Positions 35,963 through 44,058 of a stretch of 64,000 bases of DNA are shown here, one piece after another. Position 1 is the first letter of the stretch. The number at the start of each line of letters is the position of its first letter. Origin of the DNA: Gloeothece verrucosa PCC 7822 (GTDB lineage: Bacteria; Cyanobacteriota; Cyanobacteriia; Cyanobacteriales; Microcystaceae); NCBI RefSeq assembly GCF_000147335.1, contig NC_014501.1, forward strand, positions 5,076,501-5,140,500. The letters are read 5' to 3'. The notes beneath the pieces are model-generated. The model searched no databases. It had not been told where the DNA came from and saw only the letters and a program-made list of their open reading frames with translations. Position numbers and translations under genes: made by a program.

Positions 35963-36206
35963 ATGAGAGAAATTAAAAGAAAATTGGGCAAATTACAATC
36001 TAGTATGACCTTTCGCTATCTGGGGCTGACTAGCGTTTTTATAGTCGGAATTCAGACGTTATTAGCTGTAGGTCAGGTACGCTGGACCTACCAACAAAAA
36101 TTAGATAGCTTAGATCAAAGAGTCAAAGATATTGGAAATTTGCTAGGAGCTATTGGACAAGAACCGGCTTTAACTTTAAATGATAATACTCTAGGGAGGC
36201 TACTCA
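35963..36206 (+). pseudogene. hybrid sensor kinase, N-terminal fragment (gene split by the integrated plasmid)
   Basis: ATG 35963 starts a kinase N-terminus: basic MREIKRKLGKLQSSMTF, a transmembrane helix (YLGLTSVFIVGIQTLLAVG) and the start of an outside domain (QQKLDSLDQRVKDIGN). After LTLNDNTLGRLL the reading runs into the IS copy at 36207 and stops within it. Joining base 36206 to 52977, which removes the insert and one copy of the TCA duplication, continues the same frame as NQINLEDELVYGIVLNDQGK. The whole reconstructed gene is 2808 nt (935 residues). The fragment alone has no kinase domain. Confidence 0.9.
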
Positions 36207-37113
36207 GAGGGTGTTTATAAAGTAAATCTAAAGACAAGAAAAAAATAGGCCAAAAACGATTAATCTAATCTGGGTAATTGTTCGCAATCAAAAGTGAGGA
36301 GCGATCTGCTTGTATCCAAGTGATTTATCTGATGCCGAATGGGAATTGCTTGCCCCACTTATTCCAGCCGCTAAATCCGGGGGACATCCGCGTACTACAG
36401 ATATTAGACAAGTCTGTAATGCGATATATTATCATTTGAAGACCGGATGCCAATGGAGATATTTACCCAAAAATTTTCCTCCTCCCTCCACAGTCTATAG
36501 TTATTATCGCAAATGGGTCAAAAAGGGGGTTTGGGAAAAAATCAATCACACCCTCCGGCAGATGGTTCGTCAACAGGTAGGGAAATCTCCGCAAAGTAGT
36601 GTAATCATAGCAGACAGCCAATCGGTGGAAACAACCGAAAAAAGGGGGATGTGTATGGCTTTGACGGTGGAAAAAAAGTCAAAGGCCGAAAAAGGCAATT
36701 ATTAGTTGATAGTTTAGGATTAATCTTGAAAGTAATTGTAGCTGAAGCTCATGGTCAAGAAAGAGTCTTAGCGGCGACGGCGGTAATGGAACTATTAGAA
36801 GAAAATCCCAAACTGCTTGAAAAAGTGGCTTTAATGTGGGTAGATGCTGGTTATAGTGGTGATAAATTTGCTCTGGCTATTTGGTTGATGATTCAAGCAA
36901 GAGTAGAAGTAATAAAGCGTTCAGACAAAAAATTTAAAGTTTTACCGAAAAGATGGATTGTGGAACGAACGTTCGGCTGGTTTAACTGGTATCGTCGTTT
37001 GAGTAAAGATTATGAAAAATTATCAGAAATGAGTGAAGCCGCTATTTATGCAGTTATGACAAGGATAATGTTGCGTCGCCTCGTTTCTTAAGATTGACTT
37101 TATAAATAGCCTC
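36207..37113 (+). mobile_element. IS5-family insertion sequence, copy 1 (907 bp)
   Basis: The element begins GAGGGTGTTTATAAAGT and ends ACTTTATAAATAGCCTC, imperfect terminal inverted repeats. It encodes one transposase in two overlapping frames. A second copy of the same length, with identical predicted proteins and identical sequence wherever I compared, lies at 52067-52973 in the same orientation, offset by 15,860 bp. The left flank is TCA (36204-36206) and the right flank is TAA (37114-37116), so the element's two sides come from different target sites. The T-N-A triplet fits some IS5-family groups. Confidence 0.95.
36310..37091 (+). CDS. IS5-family transposase, made by -1 frameshift (copy 1)
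   Basis: Frame one runs from TTG 36310 to 36705 (MYPSDLSDAEWELLAPLIP) and frame two to 37091 (ending MTRIMLRRLVS). They overlap over a run of seven A (36671-36677, in GTGGAAAAAAAGTC), a typical -1 slippage site, so the active transposase should be a fusion of about 260 residues. The DDE residues are split across the frames: Asp in VIIADSQSVET (frame one), Asp in VALMWVDAGYSGDKF and Glu in RWIVERTFGWFNWYRRL (frame two). The same arrangement is present in copy 2. Confidence 0.92.
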
Positions 37114-38247
37114 TAATAATTTCTGTTTACTAAATCTGAAAAAATGTTCAATATCATAACGTTGTCGGTAAGATTGATAGCAATCAATCAGACTTAACTC
37201 TTCACGGCGAGAACCGATGACTATAAGCCACATAGGCTGCCAAACAGCATTATTAACTTCATCAGTGATGAGAATTTGTAGTAAAGTAAAAGGATAACTG
37301 TTCATTTTATAATTTTTATTTCCTCTCATTAACATCTGTTTCCATGCGGAAATTGTAGTGGTCAGTTGACGACCTGTTTTAGTAGTAAAGACGCATTGAG
37401 TAACTTCATTGGGTTGAGTCCAAGTGTTCTCATCTTTTAGGTCAAATTTATCCCCGTACCAACGGGGATGTCCCGACTTTTTTTGAGTAGTTATTTTCTC
37501 AATAAATTGTCTATAAAAAACCCGATTACTTCTGACTCGCGTAATAGTAACTAAGTTTTTATAATTGACTTGTTCGCCGATAAAATCTCGTTGACTATAA
37601 AAATTATCAGCGACTAAAACTGATAACTCTTGTCTTGAAAACGAAGAGCTTTCAAAAATTTCTTTAAGTTGTTTATTGCCCACATTCGCTGCTTTATCGT
37701 TACTCGGTACTCTTTCTCCTGATAAAGGAACTGCCCAAGGCTTATTACCTGTTATTGTTGGGTCAGGTAAAGCGCAGATAACTGAGTAAGTATGTCCAAT
37801 ATTTATGGGTTTATTTCCTTTAATAGGATTAGGATAATGGATAAATTTTTTATCAGCTAATACCGGTGAATACGGTCGTTGATAAGGAGTTGTATCTATT
37901 GCAAATAAGTTAAAATGTCGGGATTGAGATAATGGTATAGTAAGAGAAACTGCCTTGAGTAAATCTTTAATTTGTTTTAAGTATTCATCCTCAGTATCCT
38001 CAGTTTGATAAGGAAAAAATTCTTGAATTCCTTTATATAAACTGTTATAATTTCGTCTAAACAAGGGATTAAGAGATAATTCCACTACTGATGTTGCTTG
38101 TTGATTACTGGAGAGTGCATCTATCAACTCTATGAGAGACTCTTTTCTGGCTTTAAGCCCATTAAAAAGATTTTCCCTCCAACGACGAAACTCTTTAATT
38201 GCCTTTTCAGTTTCTTGATTTTTCATGGTCATTACTAACTTTTTCAA
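37114..38247 (-). pseudogene. DDE transposase, N-terminal part (split at the circle junction)
   Basis: From ATG 38247 the frame encodes 378 residues up to FRFSKQKLL (including the Leu codon in the TAA duplication), after which reading enters the IS copy. The rest of the gene is at 51734-52066, at the other end of the insert. Visible features are FAIDTTPYQRPYSP and LSVLVADNFYSQRDFIGEQV (probable catalytic Asp regions) and the block YRQRYDIEHFFRFSKQKLL, in which the Glu fits the third catalytic position of IS4/IS701-like enzymes. The rebuilt protein would be 487 residues. The gene was inactivated when the IS entered the plasmid. Confidence 0.85.
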
Positions 38248-38248
38248 A

Positions 38249-38273
38249 TATTAGCGTAATATATACGCTAATA
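38249..38273. repeat. palindrome TATTAGCGTA / TACGCTAATA, copy 1
   Basis: A perfect 10-bp inverted repeat with a 5-nt loop begins 2 bp upstream of the transposase start. The core TTAGCGTA/TACGCTAA recurs at 38774-38802 and 51618-51640, and as a half-site in the promoter at 43874-43881. It may be a binding site for a plasmid protein or part of the ends of the old transposon. Confidence 0.75.
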
Positions 38274-38306
38274 TAAAGGGAGGTCAATAGTTTCTCAAGA
38301 TGTCAA

Positions 38307-38665
38307 ATGGATTCCCAAAATTGTCTGAAAACCAATCAAGACCCGACCCGAAGAGCTAGACAAATTAAAAACCTAATCCGCAAATTTAAGCAAAAAATTC
38401 AGAAGATTCAAAACGAAGGAGAAGTCGCTCCCCCTAATTGTCATATTATTCGTTACCAAGTTACCCTTTCATCAAAAAATCTATTGGTATTATAAACTAC
38501 AAGCCGCCGAACCTATCTTTACACGAGCCACTGACAGCCAAAAAAAAACGCTTAGATGTATATTTAGGTAAAGCTGGCAGTGAAGCTCATATTGATGCAA
38601 TAGAGAAATTAACAAGAAGAGATCTTATTGATGAGTTAGAAAGGGTTATTAATTCTCTTCTGTGA
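38307..38665 (+). pseudogene. hypothetical plasmid gene with two frameshifts in poly-A runs
   Basis: Three pieces in successive frames make one protein-like sequence: MDSQNCLKTNQDPTRRARQI... to RYQVTLSSK; then IYWYYKLQAAEPIFTRATDS; then RLDVYLGKAGSEAHIDAIEK to ERVINSLL. Removing one A from the A6 run near 38473 and one A from the A8 run near 38541 joins all three into a single 118-residue frame. The pattern (basic coiled start, YWYYKLQA, LGKAGS.AH) resembles a small family I have seen beside cyanobacterial mobile elements, of unknown function. Slippage at the A-runs could have inactivated it, or could restore it during transcription. Confidence 0.6.
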
Positions 38666-38773
38666 AAGCTACTTGGATATTTATTTTGGAGGAGAAGTAG
38701 AAACCGACTCTTCCTATTGTACAGAAGAATTAAAAGATGATTGATTTTTTTGCCGCTTCTCAAAAAAAACTTT

Positions 38774-38802
38774 TTAATTAGCGTATTTTTTACGCTAATT
38801 AA
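38774..38802. repeat. palindrome TTAATTAGCGTA / TACGCTAATTAA, copy 2
   Basis: A perfect 12-bp stem with loop TTTTT, downstream of the frameshifted gene and of the TIR gene (38840, minus strand). With the T-run in the loop and TTTTCTCC after it, it might act as a terminator, but the shared core with 38249-38273 and 51618-51640 points to a family of sites. Confidence 0.75.
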
Positions 38803-38839
38803 TTTTCTCCTTTGTCCAAAGTCCAATTGAGAGCAAAAT

Positions 38840-39238
38840 CTAGTTTGATTGACGGAGTGACAAGCTTTTTACACCTTGTCTCCTAAGCGTACCGCTTCGT
38901 AGCGCGCGTATCTCAGAGTAGCTATGCGCGCAACCATATTTGGCAGAAAGGAACTTCACCCAGGGGTTTTCTGGCGATCGCTTGACGGGATGACCAACAG
39001 GTTTTGAGCGCACCCGTAGCACAGCCGCAGATACTTTCTGTAGAGTAATTTGTATCTCGTCGTGCCAGTCAGTGCCTAATTCAATCCTTTGGTCCGACCA
39101 AATATCGGCTTGATCATTTAGCTGTAAGGGTTCTAATTGTTCTAGCAGACGATCTAACCAGCGCTTAGATGGATCTAGACTCTCGTTATCATTGTGAGCG
39201 TAACAAATAAAGATTTGAGGAGAACTTGTAGCACTCAT
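38840..39238 (-). CDS. TIR-domain protein, C-terminus decayed
   Basis: The first 70 residues are a good TIR domain start: SSPQIFICYAHNDNESLDPS, then LQLNDQADIWSDQRIELGTD and WHDEIQITLQKVSAAVL. The expected continuation (a strand followed by FLxSxFC...E with the catalytic Glu) is broken by an in-frame stretch (RVRSKPVGHPVKRSPENPW) and the last 45 residues come from a GCGCGC-rich repeat (38890-38935). The NADase centre is therefore probably lost. It follows a ribbon-helix-helix gene by 11 bp. An intact relative would be a candidate signalling or defence effector; this one is likely a remnant. Confidence 0.65.
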   Translation of the reverse strand: MSATSSPQIFICYAHNDNESLDPSKRWLDRLLEQLEPLQLNDQADIWSDQRIELGTDWHDEIQITLQKVSAAVLRVRSKPVGHPVKRSPENPWVKFLSAKYGCAHSYSEIRALRSGTLRRQGVKSLSLRQSN

Positions 39239-39249
39239 CTACGAGATCC

Positions 39250-39468
39250 TCACCACTGACCTTTAACCAATACTTCTAGCTCACCGACTCGTTTTTCGAG
39301 TTGAGCCACTTTTACTGATGTAGGTACATCTTCTGTACTGTTGAGGTATTGAGCCAAAGCACTTAAAACCACTTCGGTTTTAGTGACATTGACATTTTGA
39401 GCATGAAGCTTCAACTTTTCAAACAAGGAAGGAGGAACTCGCAGCGCCATTTGTATGCTATTAGGCAT
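39250..39468 (-). CDS. ribbon-helix-helix protein with coiled-coil tail
   Basis: The 72-residue protein starts MPNSIQMALRVPPSLFEKLK, a CopG/Arc-type strand and helix (about 5-45, with TKTEVVLSALAQYL as the second helix), then a short heptad stretch (VAQLEKRVGELEVLV). RHH proteins bind DNA as dimers and often repress their own operon or act as antitoxins or plasmid copy/partition regulators. It is 11 bp upstream of the TIR gene on the same strand, so it may have controlled it. The upstream region is the large non-coding segment 39469-40259. Confidence 0.72.
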   Translation of the reverse strand: MPNSIQMALRVPPSLFEKLKLHAQNVNVTKTEVVLSALAQYLNSTEDVPTSVKVAQLEKRVGELEVLVKGQW

Positions 39469-40259
39469 TTTCCTTTTTAATAATTGCCATACATAATATA
39501 GTTGCTGAAATGCGAACTCGTCAGTATTCGTTTTACATTATTTAATATTTAACCAAAATTCTCTATTTCCCAAAATTTTGTCTTAATGTCGAGCTTAAAA
39601 GCGTTATCTGATAGTTATTGCTCTTATTGACATCAACCAACTCAAAATTTTTACTCCCCCCTTAAACGCCTTCTAAGTGTTGACTAACCCTAAAACCTTA
39701 CCAAATAAGCATTTAACGATTTCAACACTTGTGCTTGTCAAATCTTTGTTGACGACTTGTTGACTAACTGTTTATAATCTGTTGAATAAAATGTAATGTA
39801 TATATATCAATACTTATAACGATTAATTAAACTCCCATACGATACACCTTGTAGAGGAGGGGTGTTATCTGACCTCTTCACAAAACTTAACGTTCAAGTT
39901 AATGAGAATATATTTCATTTAAGTGAAGATAGCACCTAAAAATAGTAATACGAACTTTTCCATTACTATTTGTCAATCCGGTAAGGCTTTTTTACCTCCA
40001 CTTTCCACACCTAATTTTTAATCAAATGCTCCCCTTAACAAGCACATTTATATGAGCATGATTCATCTACTGGTTAAATGTAGATTTAAGGGTATTAAAA
40101 ATAGCATTATCTCAATTTTTAAGCAACTTAAATTAAGTTTGTTATAATTATTTTTAACAAACCAATATACTTTAGTCACTCAAGCTATTAATCAATAACA
40201 GTGGTGTTTAAAGCAGGTTATTCAGTTTTTTTTGCTGTCGATCACCCTTTAAAGCGAGT
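39469..40259. other. 791-bp non-coding plasmid region, candidate replication origin
   Basis: No gene is seen. It is AT-rich and holds short repeats: GTGTTGACTAAC at 39677-39688 and TTGTTGACTAAC at 39757-39768, with a third TTTGTTGAC at 39745-39753, and the inverse TTCAACACTT at 39721-39730. AATAGTAAT (39941-39949) pairs with ATTACTATT (39962-39970). It adjoins the end of the replicative helicase gene. Directly repeated units beside a rep-type gene are a usual origin layout, but the repeats are few and the assignment is inference. Confidence 0.4.
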
Positions 40260-42494
40260 TTAACCACCTTTATTATCATCAACTAAAGTTGGCTTTAAAT
40301 ACCGTTCATAAACCCAAGTAGCGGCTAGATCATTAAGCAAGTAAACCCATTCAAAAACCCGAAAGACTCGCCCCTCAATTGTTAGCCCTTTTTGTGTTAA
40401 ATCATAAGTCGGAATGTAACGCTCCACTTTTTGACCAATTTCAAACAGGGGAGCCGGTTTAGATGGTTGGGTTTCTACTGTCTGGTTATCATCTAATTCA
40501 TTTGAATTAGTTTCTTCAACTTGATCGTTAGGAGCCTCCTGAGATAAATTAGCTGCATAGGGTGCCACATTACCATTATTAGTTGTGCCAGCGCTGCTGG
40601 TAATATGTGGTTCTGAGTGTTCAACAGAGATCGCCTCATGATCACAGAGGCATTCAGTAAAGGGCGGAGTATCCGGTACCGGAGGAGTACCACCACCGTT
40701 ATCATCATCCCCAGTAGTCGGCAAACAATACAGCCAACGCCTGGGGTTAAGTTGAGAACGCTGTTTAGTGATCAATTGACGATCCTCTAAACGATCCAGG
40801 ACTGTATAAAGGGATCGCCCAATATTGAGATAACCATCTATCTCACTGTAATCCAACCCATGCGGCGCAAACCGAGCTAGTAAATCAAGCACTCGCTGAC
40901 CCTGAGTTCGTTTCTCGCCGTTCTCGTCACCGAATTCGCCAACATAATCAAATATGGTGCTAGATGCCCATAAATCCTTGGGATTAAGCTTGAGAATATG
41001 ACAAACCGCTTGACCTTCACGCGGCTTAACCTTCAGCCAACGACGAGGATCTTGTTCATCGTCAGGGTTAACGGCTTTCAATTGCCACACGCCCCAAGTC
41101 GCCGCTACAATTCTCGCACTTCCTGAAACTTGGTTGATTCCCTTAGCATCCGGACACTTGTTCTCATGATGTACTAATATTCCTGATGCTCCATAGCTAC
41201 CGATTAAGTTTTTCAAATGATAAATCGAACGAGCAAACTCTGGGTCTTTTTCCGATACTCCTAAATTATCGGTAATGCTAGTCAATGAATCAATAATTAC
41301 CAACACCGGTTGATGCTCTCCCAGTGCTTTGTCCAGGGGCGATAAGTCATTGATGTCTAGCTTTGTTAGAATCCGCAGATCGTTACAGTTAGCCAGTAAG
41401 TCAAAGCCTTTGGCTCTCAAGCGTCTTCTTGTCGAGTTCGGCGACTCGTCAGAAGTTACCAACAGGACTTTACCCTTAACGCCGGGATACTCTCCCAAGA
41501 CACGATCGCCACTTAGGACGGAATAGGCTATATCAGTGGCTAATAGAGTTTTGCCGGTTTTGGCTAGAGCGGCTAAGATAACGGTTTCCCCTGCCGGTAA
41601 TATGCCCGGAACCACCCAATTTAGGGCGGATGTCCCAGTATTCAAGAACTCCTCAAAACTGAAATCAAATTGCTCAGTTGTCTCTAATTCTTTTTCGGTT
41701 TGTTGTACCAGATGGTTTAGGTCAGCTTTAGAGAGGCGGTAGTGGCTACAGATGTGCCCCTTGAGCAACATTTTCTCATACGGGTCCAGGGTTTGGATAT
41801 AAGCCAAAATTTCTAGCCGAAGCCGAGCTTTCTCAGTCTCACCCCGAAGCTCTTTTTTAGCGGCTTCGACAAAGTTCTTTTGCCATTGGTAGGGGTTGAT
41901 CTTTAGTTCTTCCCTGAGTTGTTCGAGCTTTCCATTCTGCTCAAGTTCAGTTAAATCAGGGATCTTGAGGATCTGTTTGATTCGTGCGATCGCTCTTGAT
42001 ATGAGTGACTTGTCCCCTGAAGCAATGGTAAGAGCCTGGGCTTGATGAATAATCAGTTCAGCGATCTGAGCGGGGGAATAATTAGGGTCTTCTACCCAGT
42101 CATTAATTTTGTGAGAGAGTGATTGTAATTCCCGCTTTTCCCAATGCTTTCTGACAATATTTCGAGCATAGCTGTCTATGTTAGCTGCCGATACGGTTCG
42201 CTCAATTAACGTTGCTAACCGAGAAATTCCGCCAATTTGTTCTAAAACGCCCTTTTCCCGTAACCGATGCTCAACAGTCATCAAATCTGTTGGTAAGCCC
42301 GACCTGTAAAGTTCTAATGCTGTTTCGTAAATAGTAGCGTGGGCGCGAACGTAAAAATGTTCTGGTGATAAAATATTTTCGACTTTGGCGATCGCGCGAT
42401 GGTCGAACAAAATTCCACCTAATATTAGTTCTTCGGCTTCGGGATTTGCTAAAAATTTATGCTCTGTTGTTTTATCAATGGTTGCTGTTGTCAT
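40260..42494 (-). CDS. plasmid replicative helicase (DnaB N-terminal domain fused to RepA-like RecA ATPase)
   Basis: The 744-residue protein has a DnaB-type N-terminal domain (residues about 15-120, EAEELILGGILFDHRAIAKV and GGISRLATLIERT), a helical linker (about 160-270) and a RecA-like core. The core has Walker A ALAKTGKTLL (about 309-318) and Walker B VLVIIDSLTSITDN, with VHHENKCPDAKGINQVSGSA as later motifs, as in RepA/AAA_25 helicases. A winged-helix segment follows (about 545-610, LDYSEIDGYLNIGRSLYTVL), then a polar linker and a C-terminal beta-rich domain (RYIPTYDLTQKGLTIEGRVF). It is probably the replication protein of the plasmid. Regulation is suggested by inverted repeats upstream. 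Confidence 0.85.
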   Translation of the reverse strand: MTTATIDKTTEHKFLANPEAEELILGGILFDHRAIAKVENILSPEHFYVRAHATIYETALELYRSGLPTDLMTVEHRLREKGVLEQIGGISRLATLIERTVSAANIDSYARNIVRKHWEKRELQSLSHKINDWVEDPNYSPAQIAELIIHQAQALTIASGDKSLISRAIARIKQILKIPDLTELEQNGKLEQLREELKINPYQWQKNFVEAAKKELRGETEKARLRLEILAYIQTLDPYEKMLLKGHICSHYRLSKADLNHLVQQTEKELETTEQFDFSFEEFLNTGTSALNWVVPGILPAGETVILAALAKTGKTLLATDIAYSVLSGDRVLGEYPGVKGKVLLVTSDESPNSTRRRLRAKGFDLLANCNDLRILTKLDINDLSPLDKALGEHQPVLVIIDSLTSITDNLGVSEKDPEFARSIYHLKNLIGSYGASGILVHHENKCPDAKGINQVSGSARIVAATWGVWQLKAVNPDDEQDPRRWLKVKPREGQAVCHILKLNPKDLWASSTIFDYVGEFGDENGEKRTQGQRVLDLLARFAPHGLDYSEIDGYLNIGRSLYTVLDRLEDRQLITKQRSQLNPRRWLYCLPTTGDDDNGGGTPPVPDTPPFTECLCDHEAISVEHSEPHITSSAGTTNNGNVAPYAANLSQEAPNDQVEETNSNELDDNQTVETQPSKPAPLFEIGQKVERYIPTYDLTQKGLTIEGRVFRVFEWVYLLNDLAATWVYERYLKPTLVDDNKGG

Positions 42495-42533
42495 AATTCT
42501 CCAGTTTTTGAATTGCTGGAGTTCCCATAAACA

Positions 42534-42624
42534 GTGGCAAAACCTGAAGGAGTAAGAGACAATAAAAGTAATACAGGATTGAGAGGCATGGGCAAGCCTC
42601 TGGTTAAAACTCCAGTTTTGCCAC
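42534..42624 (-). promoter_or_regulatory. leader with inverted repeats upstream of the helicase gene
   Basis: GTGGCAAAAC (42534-42543) pairs perfectly with GTTTTGCCAC (42615-42624), and inside is the smaller hairpin GAGGC/GCCTC around 42580-42600. It lies 40-130 bp ahead of the helicase start. Such structures before plasmid rep genes often serve attenuation or antisense-RNA control of copy number; that role is inferred. Confidence 0.5.
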
Positions 42625-42651
42625 CAGGGGAACCCCGGCTATTTTCTGTGT

Positions 42652-43530
42652 TTAATCGTTGGGGTTGTCCAATTCCCCCAAAAGCATTTGTCTAGTTCCT
42701 TTTTTATTGGCATACTGTTTATCGAGCCAGGGCAGAAGATCACGAGGCAATTTTTTGGATTTAACTAAAGCTGGTTCGATTAACCATTGCTCGTCACTAA
42801 CGCCTATGGTGGCCAACCAGTGATAGCAAGCCTTTGTGTTCTTTCCAAAACCATATCGCTTGGCCAAATAAGTAATTCCTACTCCCTCATATTTAGAAAC
42901 CGCTCTACCATATTGATCAACTGGTATTAAGGTTTCGACCCTTTCGGTTTTGGTGATGATGGCTTCAGGTTTGCCTAAGATTAAAGCGACCATTTCACTT
43001 CCGTGTAGAGTAGCTATAGCTTGAGTGGTCATGAGTAACCGTTCCTGAGTTTTCGCTAACTCTAGTTCTAGCTTTAGTTTTTCAATTTCTTGGGTTTGGG
43101 CGGGAATGACTTTTTCAACAGCATTCAATAAAGATGTTCGGACAAGTTTAGCTACTTCTGAATCGGTAAGCAACATCGCCAATCTTAACGCACCGCGAGG
43201 TGTCCATAAAGTTACATTAGAAGATGTTGAAGTGAGTGACACTCTGTCACGCACATCCTTTAAATCTTTACCCCGTATAGTCTTTACCCCATCTGCATCA
43301 AATTCATCTTTGTGACGCTGATAGACTTTTCGGATAGTGGCAGTAGATTGAACCTCAAAAAAATCAGCTAACTGTTCAGTAGTGCTTATGCCTGTGCCTC
43401 GCCAAAGAGAAAAGTATAAAGACTTAACGTTGAGTAAAATTGATTGGGCACGTTCAGGCGAAATTAAGCCGAGTTGATTGTTCCGAGCCGTTGCTGACTC
43501 AATGAGTACGTTTTCACTGAGTAAATTCAT
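42652..43530 (-). CDS. phage-regulator/antirepressor-like protein
   Basis: The 292-residue protein has an N-terminal helical domain (about 20-110) of the type seen in phage-derived regulators (ISTTEQLADFFEVQSTATIR, TLWTPRGALRLAMLLTDSEV, KLVRTSLLNAVEKV), a coiled coil (about 125-160), and a C-terminal DNA-binding-like part (KYEGVGITYLAKRYGFGKNT, HWLATIGVSDEQW). The order resembles BRO/Rha/ANT-type antirepressors. It is followed by the helicase gene and preceded by the XRE repressor gene, both on the same strand, so the three may be one regulatory and replication operon. Confidence 0.55.
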   Translation of the reverse strand: MNLLSENVLIESATARNNQLGLISPERAQSILLNVKSLYFSLWRGTGISTTEQLADFFEVQSTATIRKVYQRHKDEFDADGVKTIRGKDLKDVRDRVSLTSTSSNVTLWTPRGALRLAMLLTDSEVAKLVRTSLLNAVEKVIPAQTQEIEKLKLELELAKTQERLLMTTQAIATLHGSEMVALILGKPEAIITKTERVETLIPVDQYGRAVSKYEGVGITYLAKRYGFGKNTKACYHWLATIGVSDEQWLIEPALVKSKKLPRDLLPWLDKQYANKKGTRQMLLGELDNPND

Positions 43531-43562
43531 GATGTTAGCCTTAAAACTTTAAATATCTTTGA

Positions 43563-43805
43563 TTAATGTGAGTTACCGTTGTCTCCAGTTTGATCGGCTT
43601 CAAGATACTCAATTAACTCATTAGGGGCGCATTCAAGAGCATCACATAAACGAATTACTCTTTCTATCCATTCAAGAACGCTACGGCCTTTTTCATAATT
43701 TCTAATGGTGGTTTCAGTTACACCAACTTTATCGGCTAACTCTCGCTGAGTTAGCCCCGCTTTTTCACGAAGTATAGCTATTTTACTCACTGGTATTTTT
43801 CCCAT
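43563..43805 (-). CDS. XRE-family transcriptional repressor
   Basis: I take ATG 43805 (MGKIPVSKIAILREKAGLTQ); the frame extends ten codons upstream. The 80-residue product is a single Cro/CI helix-turn-helix domain (TQRELADKVGVTETTIRNYE) with EWIERVIRLCDALECAPNEL completing the five-helix fold, and an acidic tail. It is divergent from the plus-strand accessory genes, with a strong promoter and palindrome between (43855-43889), so it probably represses the divergent promoter and its own. Confidence 0.88.
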   Translation of the reverse strand: MGKIPVSKIAILREKAGLTQRELADKVGVTETTIRNYEKGRSVLEWIERVIRLCDALECAPNELIEYLEADQTGDNGNSH

Positions 43806-43854
43806 AAAAAGGTTTATAGCAAAATTATAACGCAAAAGTCTTTACATAAAAGTA

Positions 43855-43889
43855 TTGACAGCATAAATAGTTTTACGCTAAACTATTTA
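43855..43889 (+). promoter_or_regulatory. promoter with overlapping operator between the XRE gene and the accessory cluster
   Basis: TTGACA (43855-43860), an 18-bp spacer and TAAACT (43879-43884) form a good sigma-70-type promoter pointing to the plus-strand cluster. A perfect 10-bp inverted repeat, TAAATAGTTT (43864-43873) and AAACTATTTA (43880-43889), overlaps the spacer and -10 box, where a repressor would block it. The middle contains the half-site TACGCTAA (43874-43881), the core also found in the plasmid palindromes. Confidence 0.7.
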
Positions 43890-44058
43890 CAGTTGCTCAA
43901 AGCACAACCAATCCGACAAAACTGTAAAACAGTTTGTCATCAATGCTCTTAGAGGGGCATGATGCAAATTATTCCCTATTTCAAATAAGGCAAAGAGGAG
44001 AACGAAGTTTATTGCCTCGCTCTCCTAACAAATTCATTCAATTTCTTATTCTTTTATC

